A stretch of DNA of 5,599 nucleotides, from NCBI GenBank assembly GCA_902806215.1, contig CADCVT010000492.1, forward strand, positions 1-5,599, in the 5' to 3' direction. This document shows, in pieces, positions 3,613-5,599 of the stretch (position 1 is its first letter; each line of letters starts with the position of its first letter). A model generated the notes under the pieces. That model was not told the DNA's origin and ran no database searches. It saw only the letters and a list, made by a program, of their open reading frames with translations. The translations under genes were made by a program, and so were the position numbers. Source of the stretch: an uncultured Solirubrobacteraceae bacterium (GTDB lineage: Bacteria; Actinomycetota; Thermoleophilia; Solirubrobacterales; Solirubrobacteraceae).

Positions 3613-5580
3613 GTGATGACGGTCACGCTTCCCGACGGCAACCAACTCGAGCTCGCAGACGGCGCCACCGGCGCCGACGCCGCCGCCGCGATCGGCGAAG
3701 GCCTCGCCCGCGTCGCGCTGGCCATCAAGCGCAACGGCGGACCGGTGCAGGACCTCTCGACGCCGCTCGAGGACGGCGACCGGATCGCCATCGTGACGCC
3801 CAAGAGCGACGACCTGCCCGACGGCGAGACGCCGCTCGACCTCATCCGCCACGACACCGCGCACGTGCTCGCCACGGCCGTGCTCGAGCTCTATCCCGGC
3901 GTGAAGATCTCGATCGGCCCGGCGATCGAGCACGGCTTCTACTACGACTTCGAGTTCCCCGAGGGCGTCACGAGCTCCGACGCCGACTTCGACCGCATCG
4001 AGCAGAAGATGCGCGAGCACATCAAGGCCGACGAGCCGTTCGTGCGCGAGGACGTCAGCGTCGAGGCCGCGCTCGAGCGCTTCCGGGCCGAGGACCAGCC
4101 GTACAAGGTCGAGCTCATCGAGGATCTCGTCAAGAACGCCGATCCCGCCCACCCGCTCGACACCGTCTCGCTCTACACGAACGGCCCGTTCACCGACCTG
4201 TGCCGCGGCCCGCACGCGCCGTCGACGAAGCGCATCAAGGCGTTCAAGCTCCAGTCGGTCGCCGGCGCGTACTGGCGCGGCGACGCGAATCGCACGCAGC
4301 TCACCCGCATCTACGGGACCGCGTTCTTCTCCAAGGAGGAGCTCGAGGAGCACCTGCGCCGCCTCGAGGAGGCCCGCGCGCGCGACCACCGCCGCCTCGG
4401 GCCGCAGCTCGGGCTGTTCACGTTCTCCGACGTGTCGCCCGGCTCGACGTTCTGGCTGCCGCACGGCACGACGCTGTTCAACGAGCTCGTCGCGCTGAAC
4501 CGCCGCATGCAGCGCGACCGCGGCTACGTCGAGGTCAAGACCCCGCAGCTCTACGACAGCGAGCTGTGGAAGACGTCGGGGCACTGGGGCAAGTACCGCG
4601 AGCACATGTTCCTCACCCAGACCGAGGGGCACGAGTACGGCCTGAAGCCGATGAACTGCCCGGGCCACGCGCACCTGTTCGGGCTGCAGCGCTGGTCGTA
4701 CCGCGACCTGCCGCTGCGCATGGCCGAGCCCGGCCTGCTGCACCGCAACGAGCCGAGCGGCACGCTGCACGGGCTGCTGCGGGTGCGGCACTTCGCGCAG
4801 GACGACGCCCACGTCTTCTGCACGGAGGACCAGATCCAGCACGAGGTCGGTGCCTGCCTGGACTTCGCGTTCGACATCTACCGGCTGTTCGACATCGAGC
4901 CGACGCTCGAGCTGTCGACCCGTCCCGACCAGCGCATCGGCGACGACGCGCTGTGGGACCACGCCGAGGGCGCGCTGCACAGCGCGCTCGAGGCGCGGGG
5001 GCTGCCGTTCACGGTCAACGAGGGCGACGGCGCCTTCTACGGCCCGAAGATCGACCTGCACTTCGAGGACTCGCTCGGGCGCTCGTGGCAGCTCGGGACG
5101 GTCCAGCTCGACTACAACATGCCCGAGCGGTTCGGGCTGACGTACACGGGCGCCGACAACGCCGACCACCAGCCCGTGATGATCCACCGGGCGCTGTTCG
5201 GCTCGTTCGAGCGGTTCATCGGGATCCTCACCGAGCACCTCGCGGGCGAGTTCCCGGCGTGGCTCGCGCCGGTCCAGGCGATCGTCCTGCCGCTGAACGA
5301 CGAGCTCAACGACCGCGCGGGCGAGGTCCTCGCCGAGCTTCGGGCGGCCGGCGTGCGCGTCGAGCTCGACGACCGCACCGAGTCGGTCGGGCGCAAGATC
5401 CGCGACGCCGAGCTGCGCAAGGTGCCGTTCATGCTCGTCGTCGGGCGCCGCGAGGCCGAGGAGGGCACCGTCTCGGTGCGCGAGCACGGCCGGGGCGACA
5501 CGGGCACCGTGCCCGTCACCGAGTTCGCCGAGCGTGTCATCGGGGAGACGCCCCTCGCGCAGCCCGCCGCGGCGGGGTAG
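3613..5580 (+). CDS. thrS: Threonyl-tRNA synthetase
   Basis: Class II aminoacyl-tRNA synthetase that charges tRNA-Thr with threonine in the cytosol; essential for translation. At 655 residues it matches the full-length bacterial form. Domains in order: TGS (about 1-63); the N2 editing domain (about 64-240), with H80-x3-H84 in HDTAH and C197/H201 in CRGPH, which hydrolyses mischarged Ser-tRNA; the catalytic core (about 255-550); and the anticodon-binding domain (about 553-645). In the core, zinc ligands C349 (MNCPGH), H400 (DDAHVFC) and H525 (IHRA) are all present. Motif 2 is HRNEPSG with R378 and motif 3 is GSFERF with R534. GTG 3613 and ATG 3616 are both possible starts, one residue apart. 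It is transcribed alone from the divergent region. No T-box or E. coli-like anticodon-mimic leader fits in the short upstream space. Codons are strongly GC-biased, as expected for a native core gene. Confidence 0.98.
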   Translation: MMTVTLPDGNQLELADGATGADAAAAIGEGLARVALAIKRNGGPVQDLSTPLEDGDRIAIVTPKSDDLPDGETPLDLIRHDTAHVLATAVLELYPGVKISIGPAIEHGFYYDFEFPEGVTSSDADFDRIEQKMREHIKADEPFVREDVSVEAALERFRAEDQPYKVELIEDLVKNADPAHPLDTVSLYTNGPFTDLCRGPHAPSTKRIKAFKLQSVAGAYWRGDANRTQLTRIYGTAFFSKEELEEHLRRLEEARARDHRRLGPQLGLFTFSDVSPGSTFWLPHGTTLFNELVALNRRMQRDRGYVEVKTPQLYDSELWKTSGHWGKYREHMFLTQTEGHEYGLKPMNCPGHAHLFGLQRWSYRDLPLRMAEPGLLHRNEPSGTLHGLLRVRHFAQDDAHVFCTEDQIQHEVGACLDFAFDIYRLFDIEPTLELSTRPDQRIGDDALWDHAEGALHSALEARGLPFTVNEGDGAFYGPKIDLHFEDSLGRSWQLGTVQLDYNMPERFGLTYTGADNADHQPVMIHRALFGSFERFIGILTEHLAGEFPAWLAPVQAIVLPLNDELNDRAGEVLAELRAAGVRVELDDRTESVGRKIRDAELRKVPFMLVVGRREAEEGTVSVREHGRGDTGTVPVTEFAERVIGETPLAQPAAAG

Positions 5581-5599
5581 ACTGGGAGCACTTGAAGAA
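5581..5599 (+). other. Start of the intergenic stretch after thrS
   Basis: Nineteen bases follow the thrS stop. They include GGGAG (5584-5588), and together with the stop they form TAGACT (5578-5583), a TANNNT pattern. The next gene is not in the window; infC frequently follows thrS in bacteria, but nothing here proves it. Confidence 0.25.

Noticed and set aside
3541..3640. Complete tRNA gene on the minus strand
   Set aside because: Only the T-arm and an acceptor-like 3' strand are present. No D-arm, no anticodon stem at the required spacing, no complementary GTGCGGA-type 5' acceptor strand, and no CCA.
3601..5487. Minus-strand open frame of 628 codons opposite thrS
   Set aside because: It mirrors a fully conserved thrS; its composition (Val/Arg/Leu/Glu repeats) is the standard antisense shadow and shows no domain.
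1..5599. CRISPR arrays, insertion sequences, integrase or phage genes
   Set aside because: No regularly spaced direct repeats, transposase or recombinase motifs, or terminal inverted repeats were seen on either strand.

Overview
The window is very GC-rich DNA with G/C-ended codons throughout. Its gene content includes a secreted Rpf-type cell-wall enzyme and a threonyl-tRNA synthetase of bacterial type. Both point to Actinomycetota; the short Rpf domain ending in a Trp-Pro-x-Cys tail and the protein style suggest Thermoleophilia (Solirubrobacterales-like), but that placement is inference from recall only.

Layout. (1) Bases 10-1808, plus strand: three closely packed genes, namely a small Pol-beta-type nucleotidyltransferase, an unrecognised all-helical protein and a small three-helix membrane protein. 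Overlap or near-contact between the genes suggests one transcript. Sampled stretches are less GC-rich than the rest of the window, and none of the three looks like housekeeping. (2) Bases 1801-2928, minus strand: a class V PLP-dependent aminotransferase-fold enzyme that meets the cassette tail to tail; both stop codons lie in one 8-bp palindrome. (3) Bases 2950-3483, minus strand: an exported resuscitation-promoting-factor/transglycosylase-like protein. Its signal peptide is only visible if translation starts at a non-ATG codon next to a strong ribosome binding site. Two perfect or near-perfect hairpins lie between this gene and the aminotransferase. (4) Bases 3484-3612: a divergent intergenic region holding a hairpin that looks like the T-arm and 3' acceptor end of a tRNA (minus strand). 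(5) Bases 3613-5580, plus strand: complete thrS. The last 19 bases are the start of the next intergenic stretch; infC often follows thrS in bacteria but is not visible here.

How the genes work together. thrS is core translation machinery. The rpf-like gene and the aminotransferase share strand and reading frame, are 21 bases apart, and may be translationally coupled through the hairpin that hides the second gene's ribosome binding site. The three-gene nucleotidyltransferase/helical/membrane cassette is the most likely place for an undescribed system: a nucleotidyl-transfer enzyme beside a membrane protein is a layout seen in defence and toxin-antitoxin-like modules. No function is proven by sequence alone, and the cassette may begin before base 1.
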